From an uncultured Lewinella sp. (GTDB taxonomy: Bacteria > Bacteroidota > Bacteroidia > Chitinophagales > Saprospiraceae), in assembly GCA_937873655.1 (NCBI GenBank), contig CALMYQ010000195.1, positions 1 through 64,000 of the forward strand: 64,000 nt of DNA, in the 5' to 3' direction. Below the pieces are notes generated by a model, which was not told the DNA's origin, made no database searches, and saw only the letters and a program-made list of their open reading frames with translations. The first letter of the stretch is position 1. Each line of letters begins with the position of its first letter. The translations under genes and the position numbers were made by a program. This document shows, piece after piece, positions 36,178 to 45,223 of this stretch.

Positions 36178-36262
36178 ATTGGACTGCTGCCTGCATCAAG
36201 CAGCAACTTCCCTTTGCCGCTTGATTTTTAAACCCCGGCGGCAGTTTTGGGATAAAAAACTT

Positions 36263-36332
36263 ACGCCAAGACGCCAAGAAAGAACCAAGCCAATCCTTTG
36301 CTTTTTTGCGAGAAAAAAGAACTCACGCCAAG
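36263..36332. repeat. ACGCCAAG intergenic repeat
   Basis: The octamer ACGCCAAG occurs at 36263-36270, 36271-36278 and 36325-36332, within a 463-bp gap between the T9SS gene and ychF. Apart from this repeat and the upstream terminator the gap shows nothing I can name. Confidence 0.5.
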
Positions 36333-36437
36333 GCGCGCGCGGCGAATGAGCATAGTAGGGGCTCTGTGAGTGAGGCGCAATGCCGGTAGCGGCAACAAGA
36401 CGCCGCCTAAAATGTGGAAGTTGTTATTGGCTGGTTC

Positions 36438-37538
36438 CTAAACATTAAACCGGAAATGCATCACATCGCCGTCGCCCACTACGTATTCCTTGCCTTCGAT
36501 CCCCATTTTACCGGCTTCTTTTACAGCGGCTTCTGAACCGTACTTGATATAGTCTTCGTATTTGATCACCTCCGCCCGGATGAATCCCCGTTCGAAATCG
36601 GTATGGATGACGCCTGCGGCCTGCGGCGCTTTGGTTCCCCGGACAATCGTCCAGGCGCGCGCTTCCTTTTCGCCTGCCGTAAAATAGGTGATCAGGTTCA
36701 GCAGGTGGTAACAGGCCCGGATCACCTTGTTGACGCCGGGTTCGTCCAATCCCATATCAGTCAGGAATTCCATCCGCTCTTCCTTGCTTTCCAGCTCAGC
36801 GATCTCCGCTTCAATGCCCGCACTGATCAGGATGATCTCGGCATTTTCATCGGCAACGGCTTGTTTGAAGCGCTCCGTATGGGCATTACCCGTTTGTACG
36901 GCGCCTTCATCGACGTTGCAGACATAGAGGATGGGTTTGGCGGTTAACAGCCAAAGGTCCTGGAACAACTCCCTTTCTTCCTCATTTTCAACGTGGAAGC
37001 TGCGGGCCGATTTGCCGCTTTCCATATGTTTCATCAGCCTTTCGGCGAATTCTACGGCGCGGATGGCTTCCTTTTCGGCGCTTTTGGCGTTCTTTTTCAG
37101 GCGATCCAGCCGTTTTTCAAGGGTTTCGATGTCTTTGAACAGAAGTTCCATGTCGATGATCTCCTTGTCGCGGACTGGGTCCACACTGCCGTCTACGTGG
37201 ATAACGTTATCGTCTTCAAAACAGCGCACAACGTGGACAATGGCGTTGACTTCCCGGATATTGGCCAGGAACTGATTGCCGAGCCCCTCGCCTTTACTGG
37301 CGCCTTTGATGAGGCCGGCGATATCCAGGATTTCAATGGTGGTAGGAATGACCTTCAGCGGGTTGACCAGGGAGGCGATCTTGTCCAGCCGTGGGTCGGG
37401 TACCGTGATGACGCCCAGGTTGGGGTCTTTGGTAGCGAAAGGATAATTGGCAGCCAATGCTTTGGCAGAGGTCAGCGCGTTGAACAAGGTGGATTTTCCG
37501 ACGTTGGGTAAACCAACAATACCGCATTGTAGTCCCAT
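36438..37538 (-). CDS. ychF: Redox-regulated P-loop ATPase YchF (OBG family)
   Basis: A 366-residue YchF, a universally conserved OBG-like P-loop protein that binds ATP rather than GTP and interacts with the ribosome. The P-loop GLPNVGKST is near the N-terminus, G3 DIAGLIKGAS follows, and the altered G4 is NVDE (YVCNVDEGA) instead of NKxD. A helical coiled-coil insertion and the C-terminal TGS domain (ARAWTIVRGTKAPQAAG, HTDFERGFIRAEV) are complete. Confidence 0.97.
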   Translation of the reverse strand: MGLQCGIVGLPNVGKSTLFNALTSAKALAANYPFATKDPNLGVITVPDPRLDKIASLVNPLKVIPTTIEILDIAGLIKGASKGEGLGNQFLANIREVNAIVHVVRCFEDDNVIHVDGSVDPVRDKEIIDMELLFKDIETLEKRLDRLKKNAKSAEKEAIRAVEFAERLMKHMESGKSARSFHVENEEERELFQDLWLLTAKPILYVCNVDEGAVQTGNAHTERFKQAVADENAEIILISAGIEAEIAELESKEERMEFLTDMGLDEPGVNKVIRACYHLLNLITYFTAGEKEARAWTIVRGTKAPQAAGVIHTDFERGFIRAEVIKYEDYIKYGSEAAVKEAGKMGIEGKEYVVGDGDVMHFRFNV

Positions 37539-37582
37539 GGATTATGCTATTCCCGCGTTTTATACGTTTTAAAAAAGCGCCG

Positions 37583-37590
37583 CAAAGATA
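37583..37590 (-). promoter_or_regulatory. Candidate -7 promoter element for ychF
   Basis: The minus strand reads TATCTTTG, a full TAnnTTTG match, 45 bp upstream of the ychF ATG. Confidence 0.5.
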
Positions 37591-37639
37591 GCAACCTGGC
37601 GGATATTTTTTATATTACACAAAAATGCATCGGTATTAA

Positions 37640-38221
37640 ATGAATTTTCTGGCCCACTTCTTTCTCTCCTGCGACCAGCCCGACCTCGCCGTAGGTAATT
37701 TCCTGACCGACCTGCTCCGAAGCAAGGAGGTCAGGCAGTTGCCCGATGAGGTTCAGAAAGGGGTGAAACTCCACCGCCAGATCGATACCTACACGGACAA
37801 TCACCCGATTGTCAGGCAGGCTATTCACCGGCTGTACCCTCATCACCACAAATATGCGCCGGTCATCGTCGATATCTGGTACGACTATGTACTGGCCAAC
37901 AACTGGTCGACCTACAGCAACCAACACCTGCAGGGCTTCGCCGATGATATGTACAAAAACGTCCTGGATGCTTTTGAGATCATCCCCGACCGGGTACGCA
38001 GGCAGGTAACCGGAATGATTGAAGACAACTGGCTGACCAAATACGCCCATATTGAAGGCATAAGGGATACCTTTGACCGGATGAGCCGTTATGTGACCAA
38101 ACCCGAATGGCTGGCGGGCGCCGCCGACCATTTGCTGGAGGAGCTCCCGGCGTTGGAGGAGGAGTTCAGGGTGTTTTTTCCCGAGCTCAGCAGTTATGTG
38201 GCCGACCAATGTTCTTGCTGA
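37640..38221 (+). CDS. Acyl carrier protein phosphodiesterase (AcpH family)
   Basis: A 193-residue member of the AcpH family, which removes the phosphopantetheine group from ACP. The diagnostic N-terminus MNFLAHFFLSCDQPDLAVGNF, the metal-binding VKLHRQIDTYTDNHP motif of the divergent HD fold and the WYDYVLANNW motif are all present. Length is typical. It converges with porT, whose stop lies 3 bp away. Confidence 0.9.
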   Translation: MNFLAHFFLSCDQPDLAVGNFLTDLLRSKEVRQLPDEVQKGVKLHRQIDTYTDNHPIVRQAIHRLYPHHHKYAPVIVDIWYDYVLANNWSTYSNQHLQGFADDMYKNVLDAFEIIPDRVRRQVTGMIEDNWLTKYAHIEGIRDTFDRMSRYVTKPEWLAGAADHLLEELPALEEEFRVFFPELSSYVADQCSC

Positions 38222-38223
38222 GG

Positions 38224-38949
38224 TTACCCCTCGAAATGAAAGGAGATCGTGAATGCCCGGGACAGGATCTTTTCCAAAACGGTTGATTCTTCCAGATTCG
38301 GGTTGAAGATCAGGGTATTGCCGATCCCCTGGGAGACCTTGAATTCCGGTGAAAAGATGAAATACGGGAAAAAGAATTGGATGCCCGCGCCGTATTCAAC
38401 GGCAAAATCGTGGGGTGATATCTTCACCAGGGTCTCGGCCTGTCTGGCCCGGGAATCGCTCGCCACATCGAAGCTGTATTTCACGCCGGCAATCACGAAC
38501 AATCGCTTGTCGTGATAAGGCGCCGATTTGTACCGGAAATGGAAAGGCATTTCCAGCAGAACGCTGGATACTTTTCGCTGACTTAGCGGCGTCGATCTGG
38601 AGTTTTTGCTGTATTCCAGGTTCCTTTCCGCAAAAGAAAGCGTGGGCAGGAACCGGAAGTCAAAATAATCGCCGATCTTCAGGTTGGTCACGATGCCCAG
38701 GTTGAACCCCGGGCCGCGCAGCGATTCGATAGCGTTGATGCTGTCGCTGTAAATGAAATCCTTTGACCTGAAAGGCCTGAAATTGGCGCTGTTCAATCCC
38801 AGCGTAATGCCGAAATAATGGGACTTGCTGTCAAAATCGTAGAAATTGTAATTGCCTTCACTTCTTTTTTGAGCCGACAGGGTAATGGCCGTGCCGATGA
38901 AAAAAAAGAAGGTAAAGAGCGCTATTTTTCTGCCAGGTAAATGGTGCAT
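38224..38949 (-). CDS. porT: PorT-family outer-membrane beta-barrel protein of the type IX secretion system
   Basis: A 241-residue protein with a signal peptide (IALFTFFFFIGTAITLSAQ) and an about 200-residue beta-barrel with strands such as YFGITLGLNSANF, GFNLGIVTNLKIGDYFDFRFLPTLSFAERNL (shown in parts) and EMPFHFRYKS. The family match (PorT) is supported by the gene order: it follows ubiE with a 28-bp overlap, an arrangement conserved across Bacteroidota. PorT is required for secretion of T9SS cargo and gliding in studied species. Several cargo genes with sorting domains occur elsewhere in this window. Confidence 0.88.
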   Translation of the reverse strand: MHHLPGRKIALFTFFFFIGTAITLSAQKRSEGNYNFYDFDSKSHYFGITLGLNSANFRPFRSKDFIYSDSINAIESLRGPGFNLGIVTNLKIGDYFDFRFLPTLSFAERNLEYSKNSRSTPLSQRKVSSVLLEMPFHFRYKSAPYHDKRLFVIAGVKYSFDVASDSRARQAETLVKISPHDFAVEYGAGIQFFFPYFIFSPEFKVSQGIGNTLIFNPNLEESTVLEKILSRAFTISFHFEG

Positions 38950-39647
38950 ATGCCAAATGTTAACGGGATGTTTTCCAGAGTTTTGTAACCGTTGTTTTTC
39001 AGAATCCTGATAAAATCTTCGCCGTCCGGGAAAGCTTGTACCGATTCGTAAAGGTAACTGTAAGCCCTCGGGTCTTTGCTGGTCAGCCTGCCGATAAGCG
39101 GCAAAACGTACCTGAAATAGGCGTTGTACATTTGTTTGAAAGGGAAGGATACCGGCTTTGAAAACTCCAGAACGGCCAGTTTGCCGCCCTTTTTCAAAAC
39201 CCTGTTCATTTCTTTCAATCCAAGGTCCAGATCTTCAAAATTTCTGACACCAAAAGCAACGGTTATTGCATCAAATGTATTGTCCGGGAAGGGTAAATTC
39301 TCAGAATCTCCGGCCTGCAGGCAGATCTGTTCGGTCAACCCTTTTTTCGCCACCTTTTTACGGCCTATTTCCAGCATTTCCTCGGAAATATCAGCTCCGG
39401 TGATCAAACTGTCGGGTAATTGCCTGTGGATTTCCAGGGCGACATCCCCGGTGCCGGTCGCAACATCCAGGACTTGACCGGGTTTTGGGGCGGAAATTTT
39501 GCGGACAAGTTTCCTGCGCCAGCGGGTATCGATCCCCAAAGATAAAACCCTGTTGAGGAAATCATAATACGGCGCGATACGGTCGAACATGCTGGATACC
39601 TGCTGCTTTTTGCCCTTGTCCTGGCTGTAAGGTTTTACCTGGTCCAT
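38922..39647 (-). CDS. ubiE: Demethylmenaquinone methyltransferase UbiE/MenG
   Basis: A 241-residue SAM-dependent methyltransferase for the last step of menaquinone synthesis. The SAM motif VLDVATGTGDVAL, the family motifs FDAITVAFGVRNFEDLD and EMNRVLKKGGKLAVLEFSKP, and the C-terminal LTFGICTIYLAEK are all typical. Its 3' end overlaps the start of porT by 28 bp, and the two are co-transcribed. The symbol menG is equally used. Confidence 0.96.
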   Translation of the reverse strand: MDQVKPYSQDKGKKQQVSSMFDRIAPYYDFLNRVLSLGIDTRWRRKLVRKISAPKPGQVLDVATGTGDVALEIHRQLPDSLITGADISEEMLEIGRKKVAKKGLTEQICLQAGDSENLPFPDNTFDAITVAFGVRNFEDLDLGLKEMNRVLKKGGKLAVLEFSKPVSFPFKQMYNAYFRYVLPLIGRLTSKDPRAYSYLYESVQAFPDGEDFIRILKNNGYKTLENIPLTFGICTIYLAEK

Positions 39648-39662
39648 TCGTCAGATTTTGTG

Positions 39663-39670
39663 CAAAATTA
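39663..39670 (-). promoter_or_regulatory. Candidate -7 promoter element for ubiE-porT
   Basis: The minus strand reads TAATTTTG, matching TAnnTTTG, 15 bp upstream of the ubiE ATG, which predicts a very short leader. Confidence 0.45.
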
Positions 39671-39708
39671 GTCAAGTAACCCATAACGGTAAAATGCCTT
39701 TAAATGTT

Positions 39709-39716
39709 TATCTTTG
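39709..39716 (+). promoter_or_regulatory. Candidate -7 promoter element for gyrA
   Basis: TATCTTTG matches TAnnTTTG and lies about 70 bp upstream of the gyrA ATG, back to back with the ubiE promoter in a 138-bp divergent gap. Confidence 0.5.
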
Positions 39717-39785
39717 CAGGTCATTTTAAAAACGCCGAAAACCCGAATAATCAGAAACACGATTTTTTAAGTATAAACTTTATAA

Positions 39786-42344
39786 ATGCCTTCTAGTCAA
39801 AGAATTATCCCGGTAAACATCGAAGATCAGATGAAGACGGCCTACATCGATTATTCGATGTCGGTAATCGTCGCCCGAGCTTTGCCGGATGTCCGGGACG
39901 GATTGAAGCCTGTACACCGCCGCGTGCTCTACGGTATGTCCGAATTGGGCGTGTCGTTTGGGAAAGCGCATAAAAAATCAGCGCGTATTGTAGGTGAAGT
40001 ATTGGGTAAATACCACCCGCACGGCGACGCCTCGGTGTACGACACCATGGTCCGGATGGCGCAGAACTGGTCGCTTCGCTATCCGCTGGTGGACGGGCAA
40101 GGGAACTTTGGGAGTATGGACGGCGACAGCCCTGCCGCCATGCGTTATACTGAAGCCCGGTTGGCCAAGATTGCCGACGAAATGCTGGCGGATATCAATA
40201 AAGATACGGTTGATTTTGCCCTCAACTTCGATGATTCGCTGGAGGAGCCCGTCGTATTGCCGGCTAAACTCCCGAATCTGCTGGTCAACGGCGCTACCGG
40301 AATTGCCGTGGGCATGGCCACCAATATGCTGCCCCATAACCTCTCGGAGGTTGTCGACGGCATTATTGCCACCGTCGATAGCCCGGACATTACCATCCAG
40401 GAACTGATGACGTTTATCAAAGCGCCTGATTTTCCGACCGGCGGGATCATTTTCGGTACCCGCGGTGTTCAGGATGCTTTCGAAACCGGCCGGGGCAGGA
40501 TCGTGGTCAGGGGCAAAGCCGAAATTGAAACGGAAGACAACGGCCGCGAAACCATTATTGTCACCGAAATTCCCTTCCAGGTGAATAAGGCCACCCTGGT
40601 TTCCAAAATTGCAGACCTGGTCAATGAAAAGAAGATCGAAGGCATCTCCGATGTCAGGGATGAATCAGACCGGGAAGGCCTGCGCATCGTCGTAGAAGTC
40701 CGGCGGGACGCTATGGCCAGCGTGGTCCTGAGCCAGCTTTACAAGTATACCCAACTCCAGTCTTCTTACGGGGTGAACAACGTGGCGCTGGTCAACGGCC
40801 GGCCCCGGATTCTCAACCTGAAGCAGATCATTGAGGAATTCATCAAATTCCGTATTGAGGTCATTATCCGGCGCACCCGCTTTGACCTCAATAAGGCCCT
40901 CAGCAGGGCGCATATCCTGGTCGGTTTGCTGATCGCTCTGGATTATCTGGATCAGGTTATCGATCTGATCCGGGCCTCCAAAGCCGTGGAGGATGCCAGA
41001 CTAGGCCTTATGCGCGGAGATTTTATCGAGGACAAGGAGGCTTTCTGGAAAAAATTCGGCACCCTGATCGAAAATGCGCAAACGGACGAATTAAGGGTGG
41101 AAGAAGGTAACGTCCTTTCCGAAGAACAAGCCAAGGCCATTCTCGATATGCGGCTCCAGAAACTTACCGGGTTGGAGCGCGACAAGATCCGGGATGAATA
41201 CGAGGAGATCCTGAAAAAAATCGCAGAACTGCGCGCTATTCTGGAAAGTGAACAGCTCCAGCGCGAGATCGTCAAGGATGAACTGCGGGAAATCAAGGAA
41301 AAATACGGCGACGCCCGCCGGACTGAAATTACCATCGACGACGGCGAGATCTCCATCGAGGACCTGATTGAGGACGAGGACGTAGTCGTCACCATTTCGC
41401 ACCTCGGTTACATCAAGCGGACGCCTACCACTGAATACCGGACCCAGAGCCGGGGCGGACGCGGGTCTCAGGGCAGCCGGACCAGAGATGCCGATTTTAT
41501 AGAACACATGTTTGTGGCCAGCAACCACAATTACCTGTTGCTGTTTACCGAACAGGGCAAATGCCATTGGTTGCGGGTATACGAGATCCCGGAGGCCGGA
41601 AAGACCTCCAGCGGACGCGTGATCCAGAATATCCTGAATATTCCGAAGGACGATAAGGTCCGGGCCTATATCATCATAAAGGACCTAACGGATAAGGATT
41701 TTGTCGAAAACCACTATATTCTCTTCTGCACCAGCCAGGGCGTGATCAAAAAGACGGCTGTTGAAGCTTATTCCAGGCCGAGGGCAGGCGGAATCAACGC
41801 CATTACCATCAATGAAGACGATCAGTTGCTGGAGGCCAGGCTGACCAACGGGCAGAACGAGGTGTTCATCTCCTCAACCACCGGCAATGCCATCCGCTTC
41901 AATGAAAGGACGGTCCGGCCGATGGGCCGTACGGCTGCCGGCGTTCGCGGCATCAGCCTCAACGGCAAAAACGATGCAGTGGTCGGGATGGTTTGCATCG
42001 ACCCGGATGACAAGGAAACCACCATTCTCGTAGTTTCGGAAAAGGGAATGGGCAAGCGATCGGACTTTGATGATTACCGATTGACCAACCGTGGCGGAAA
42101 AGGAGTCCGGACCATGATGGTTACCGCCAAAACCGGGCTTGTCGTTGCCATTAAAGCCGTAACCGAAGAGGATGATCTGATGATCACCAACCGGTCCGGA
42201 GTCATTATCCGGATGCCGGTGAAAGACCTTCGGGTTATGGGCCGCGCCACACAGGGCGTCCGGCTGATCCGCCTGGATGAGGACGATAAGATTGCGGATG
42301 TAGCTGTAATCAAACGGGAAAATGGCGAGGACGAAGAGGAATAA
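39786..42344 (+). CDS. gyrA: DNA gyrase subunit A
   Basis: An 852-residue type II topoisomerase A subunit that breaks and reseals DNA during negative supercoiling. The catalytic Tyr121 lies in AMRYTEARL. The quinolone-determining region is HPHGDASVYDTMVRMAQ, with Ala82 at the position of E. coli Ser83 and Asp86 kept. The C-terminal pinwheel domain carries the GyrA-box variant TNRGGKG near residue 770, supporting GyrA rather than ParC. It ends in an acidic tail (NGEDEEE). Length and domain order are normal. Confidence 0.96.
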   Translation: MPSSQRIIPVNIEDQMKTAYIDYSMSVIVARALPDVRDGLKPVHRRVLYGMSELGVSFGKAHKKSARIVGEVLGKYHPHGDASVYDTMVRMAQNWSLRYPLVDGQGNFGSMDGDSPAAMRYTEARLAKIADEMLADINKDTVDFALNFDDSLEEPVVLPAKLPNLLVNGATGIAVGMATNMLPHNLSEVVDGIIATVDSPDITIQELMTFIKAPDFPTGGIIFGTRGVQDAFETGRGRIVVRGKAEIETEDNGRETIIVTEIPFQVNKATLVSKIADLVNEKKIEGISDVRDESDREGLRIVVEVRRDAMASVVLSQLYKYTQLQSSYGVNNVALVNGRPRILNLKQIIEEFIKFRIEVIIRRTRFDLNKALSRAHILVGLLIALDYLDQVIDLIRASKAVEDARLGLMRGDFIEDKEAFWKKFGTLIENAQTDELRVEEGNVLSEEQAKAILDMRLQKLTGLERDKIRDEYEEILKKIAELRAILESEQLQREIVKDELREIKEKYGDARRTEITIDDGEISIEDLIEDEDVVVTISHLGYIKRTPTTEYRTQSRGGRGSQGSRTRDADFIEHMFVASNHNYLLLFTEQGKCHWLRVYEIPEAGKTSSGRVIQNILNIPKDDKVRAYIIIKDLTDKDFVENHYILFCTSQGVIKKTAVEAYSRPRAGGINAITINEDDQLLEARLTNGQNEVFISSTTGNAIRFNERTVRPMGRTAAGVRGISLNGKNDAVVGMVCIDPDDKETTILVVSEKGMGKRSDFDDYRLTNRGGKGVRTMMVTAKTGLVVAIKAVTEEDDLMITNRSGVIIRMPVKDLRVMGRATQGVRLIRLDEDDKIADVAVIKRENGEDEEE

Positions 42345-42390
42345 TTAACAGATTTTAACATTTGCCGACCAACTTTTAACGTTTTTGTGA

Positions 42391-42398
42391 TACCTTTG
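42391..42398 (+). promoter_or_regulatory. Candidate -7 promoter element for the TPR gene
   Basis: TACCTTTG matches TAnnTTTG 57 bp upstream of the ATG at 42455, in the gap after gyrA. Confidence 0.5.
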
Positions 42399-42454
42399 AT
42401 AACAGACAAAACGTCAAAAGAAAGGTTTTAACTCACTTAAATCTTACTTTGAAA

Positions 42455-43783
42455 ATGAGAAAATTAGTTGCATCATCTCTTTTTATTTTACTTGTTCTGT
42501 CAGCTTCATTCGCTCAGGACGGTAAAAAAGCTTTGAATACAGCCAGTCGGGCACTGACGGCTTTTAATATCGACCCTACCTCAAACAAGCCGAAACTTAA
42601 AGAAGCCGTTGATGCCATCCGCGAGGCTCAAAATTCAAGCGATGTCAATTCAACCGTTAAATTCTGGGAAACCAAAGGAGAGATCCTCAATGAAGTCGCT
42701 ACCCAAATAATGACCGTGCGCCAATTGGGCCTCGGCAGCATGGACGAACTGCCCGTTGTCGATAATCCCGCCTTCGAAGCTTTTGAAGCTTACAACAAGG
42801 CTTTTTCAATGGCAGAGAAGAAGTTTGAGAAAAAAGACGCCCTTAAAGGCCTCCAAAACCTTCAAACGATCTTGTACAGCCTGGGTATCTATGACTACGA
42901 GGATGAAAAATACGAAAAGGCCTTCCAATCCTTCAACGCGGTAATTGAAACCCATGACCTGCTGAAAGCCAACGGCGAAGCCAGCTCCCTGGACGACCCT
43001 ACCGCTTTCCAGGATCAACTGTTCGTGACCGGCCTCGCAGCCCTCAACGCAGGCTATAAGGATAAGGCCCTCCCGATTTTTGAAAAACTCTATCAAACCG
43101 GCGAAGCCAAAGCGGCAGTCTATGAAGCGCTGTATACCCTGAAATCCGAAACAGACCGGGAAGCCGCTTATAAATACCTCGATGAAGGCCGCAAGAAATA
43201 TCCGGATGAAGTTTCGCTGCTTTTCGCGGAGATCAACCACTTCCTGGCCCTCAACCAACTGGACAATCTGATCGGCAAACTCAAGACCGCTATCGAAAAA
43301 GAACCGGATAATATTTCCCTGTATACGACCTTGGGGAATGTCTACGACAACCTCTATCAGAAAGAGTCGGAAGGCGGCAATGCAGCCAAAGCCACAGAGT
43401 ACTTCAACAACGCCTTGGATTACTTCAAGCAAGCCCTCGAAAAAGACCCGAAAGGCTTTGACGCCAACTACAGCATGGGCGCGCTTTATTACAACAAAGC
43501 CGCTGCCATGACCCAGGAACTGCAAAAACTGGACGGGGACTATACCAAGGAAGGTATCCGCAAATATGAGGAAAAGAAAAAGGAAATTTTCCAGGAATTC
43601 GACAAGGCCATGCCCTACTTCAAAAAAGCGGAGAGCCTCGACCCGAATGACGCCAATACCCTGATCGCCCTCAAGGAGATCTTCGCCCGCAAGGACGATC
43701 TGGCTACTTCGAATGAAATCAAAAAACGCCTGGATGTCGTCCAGGCCGGTGGAAAGAATGATTCCTCCTTCTTTAAGGAATAA
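42455..43783 (+). CDS. Exported tetratricopeptide repeat protein
   Basis: A 442-residue protein with a signal peptide (MRKLVASSLFILLVLSASFAQ). The body is made of TPR helix pairs, for example YEKAFQSFNAVIETHDL, AALNAGYKDKALPIFEKLYQTG, ISLYTTLGNVYDNLY and ALDYFKQALEKDPKGFDANYSMG (cited in parts). It is probably periplasmic or lipid-free outer-membrane-associated and acts through protein contacts; partners are unknown. A TTG two codons upstream is a less likely start. A strong terminator follows. Confidence 0.85.
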   Translation: MRKLVASSLFILLVLSASFAQDGKKALNTASRALTAFNIDPTSNKPKLKEAVDAIREAQNSSDVNSTVKFWETKGEILNEVATQIMTVRQLGLGSMDELPVVDNPAFEAFEAYNKAFSMAEKKFEKKDALKGLQNLQTILYSLGIYDYEDEKYEKAFQSFNAVIETHDLLKANGEASSLDDPTAFQDQLFVTGLAALNAGYKDKALPIFEKLYQTGEAKAAVYEALYTLKSETDREAAYKYLDEGRKKYPDEVSLLFAEINHFLALNQLDNLIGKLKTAIEKEPDNISLYTTLGNVYDNLYQKESEGGNAAKATEYFNNALDYFKQALEKDPKGFDANYSMGALYYNKAAAMTQELQKLDGDYTKEGIRKYEEKKKEIFQEFDKAMPYFKKAESLDPNDANTLIALKEIFARKDDLATSNEIKKRLDVVQAGGKNDSSFFKE

Positions 43784-43800
43784 TCAACGCTGAACGCCGT

Positions 43801-43849
43801 AAAATACCCCGGGCAACGGTTTTACCATTCGCCCGGGGTATTTTTTTTT
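43801..43849. terminator. Strong intrinsic terminator after the TPR gene
   Basis: A 14-bp perfect stem, AAAATACCCCGGGC (43801-43814) and GCCCGGGGTATTTT (43831-43844), with a T run to 43849 begins 17 bp after the TPR stop. The matching A run on the other side makes it potentially bidirectional, but only the plus-strand gene ends here. Confidence 0.93.
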
Positions 43850-43929
43850 CGGCGGTCGTTAAATCTCCCGGGTATTTTGGCTTTAGGGCTATGGTTTGTA
43901 ATTTCGCAGCCGCTAAACAAATAGAACCA

Positions 43930-44829
43930 ATGCAAAAAGTAACTGTCATAGGTGCGGGTACCATGGGCAACGGCATCGCCCACGTATTTGCCATGAACGG
44001 GTTTGACGTGTCGCTCGCAGATATTTCAGCTGAAGCGCTGGAGAAGGCACTGAAAACGATTGACCGCAACCTGGAGCGAATGGTGGCCAAAGAACTGATC
44101 ACGGCTGAGGCCAAAGCCGAAACACTCGCCAGGATCGATACCTTCACCCATATCGATACCGCAGTCCGTACGGCAGACCTGGTCGTGGAGGCGGCAACCG
44201 AACAACTGGATCTGAAATTGTCCATCTTCAAACAGGCGGATAAAGCGGCTCCAGGTCACGCTATCCTGGCGACCAATACGTCCTCCATTTCCATTACCCG
44301 GATCGCCGGGGTTACCAGCCGGCCGGAAAAAGTGATCGGCATGCACTTCATGAATCCGGTTCCGGTGATGAAATTGGTAGAGGTAATCAATGGTTATGCG
44401 ACCGCCGCTGAAGTGACGGAGCAGATCCTGGCCGTTTCCAGGCGATTGGGCAAGGCGCCCGTAGCTGTCAATGATTATCCCGGATTTGTAGCCAACCGCA
44501 TATTGATGCCTATGATCAATGAGGCGGTCATTGCGCTTTTTGAAGGAGTGGCCGGCGTGGAAGAAATCGATGAAGTGATGAAGCTGGGGATGGCCCACCC
44601 GATGGGGCCGCTGCAATTGGCGGATTTTATCGGCCTCGACGTGTGCCTTTCCATCCTAAGGGTGCTGCACGACGGATTCGGTCAGGCCAAATACGCACCT
44701 TGCCCGCTATTGGTCAATATGGTGACGGCCGGAAAACTGGGCGTGAAATCCGGTGAAGGCTTCTACCAATACACCAACAATGGAAAAGACAGGGTAGTGG
44801 CCGCGAACTTCAGTCCCAACCGGTTTTGA
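43930..44829 (+). CDS. 3-hydroxybutyryl-CoA dehydrogenase
   Basis: A 299-residue NAD(P)-dependent 3-hydroxyacyl-CoA dehydrogenase acting in butyrate/fatty-acid or PHB metabolism. The Rossmann motif VIGAGTMGNGIAHVFA is at the N-terminus; the catalytic His is in MHFMNPVPVMKLVEVI, and NDYPGFVANRILMPMINEA and MKLGMAHPMGPLQLADFIGLD (in parts) are family signatures. Length fits the short single-function HBD/PaaH type without a hydratase domain. The ATG at 43930 is chosen because homology starts there. Its 3' end overlaps the convergent S4 gene by 20 bp. Confidence 0.94.
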   Translation: MQKVTVIGAGTMGNGIAHVFAMNGFDVSLADISAEALEKALKTIDRNLERMVAKELITAEAKAETLARIDTFTHIDTAVRTADLVVEAATEQLDLKLSIFKQADKAAPGHAILATNTSSISITRIAGVTSRPEKVIGMHFMNPVPVMKLVEVINGYATAAEVTEQILAVSRRLGKAPVAVNDYPGFVANRILMPMINEAVIALFEGVAGVEEIDEVMKLGMAHPMGPLQLADFIGLDVCLSILRVLHDGFGQAKYAPCPLLVNMVTAGKLGVKSGEGFYQYTNNGKDRVVAANFSPNRF

Positions 44830-45199
44830 AGCGGTCAATGGTTCTCCGGTCCCTTTTAGTGGGGCGCCCCGCGCCTTTCTCCCGTTGTTCCGGACCGCCT
44901 TTGCCGATGAACCAATCTTTGTATTTGTTCAATTCTTCCTCAGGCGTAAGGTCTTCGTAACAGGTTTGGGCCTGTGGAGCGCCGACCCGGGTTTTGAGCA
45001 ATCCCAGGACCTTGAATTGCAGATCAAATCCATTTTTCCTGACCTGTATCTGTTCTCCGATCTGGATCATATGGGAGGCTTTGACCGCCTGCCCGCCGAT
45101 CTTGACTTTTCCCTCTTTGCAGGCGTCGGCGGCCAATGTTCTGGACTTAAAGATCCGGACGGTCCAAAGCCATTTGTCAACCCTTGATTTTTCTGCCAT
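44810..45199 (-). CDS. S4-domain RNA-binding protein (Hsp15/HslR-like)
   Basis: A 129-residue protein with an N-terminal S4 RNA-binding domain (SRVDKWLWTVRIFKSRTLA, GKVKIGGQAVKASHMIQIGEQIQV in parts) and a basic C-terminus (GRPTKRDRRTIDRF). Homologue Hsp15 binds stalled 50S subunits with peptidyl-tRNA. It overlaps the dehydrogenase gene tail to tail by 20 bp and lies 24 bp downstream of the PPK2 gene, probably in one operon. Confidence 0.9.
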   Translation of the reverse strand: MAEKSRVDKWLWTVRIFKSRTLAADACKEGKVKIGGQAVKASHMIQIGEQIQVRKNGFDLQFKVLGLLKTRVGAPQAQTCYEDLTPEEELNKYKDWFIGKGGPEQREKGAGRPTKRDRRTIDRFKTGWD

Positions 45200-45223
45200 A
45201 AAGTAACCGGGAAAAACCCGCTT

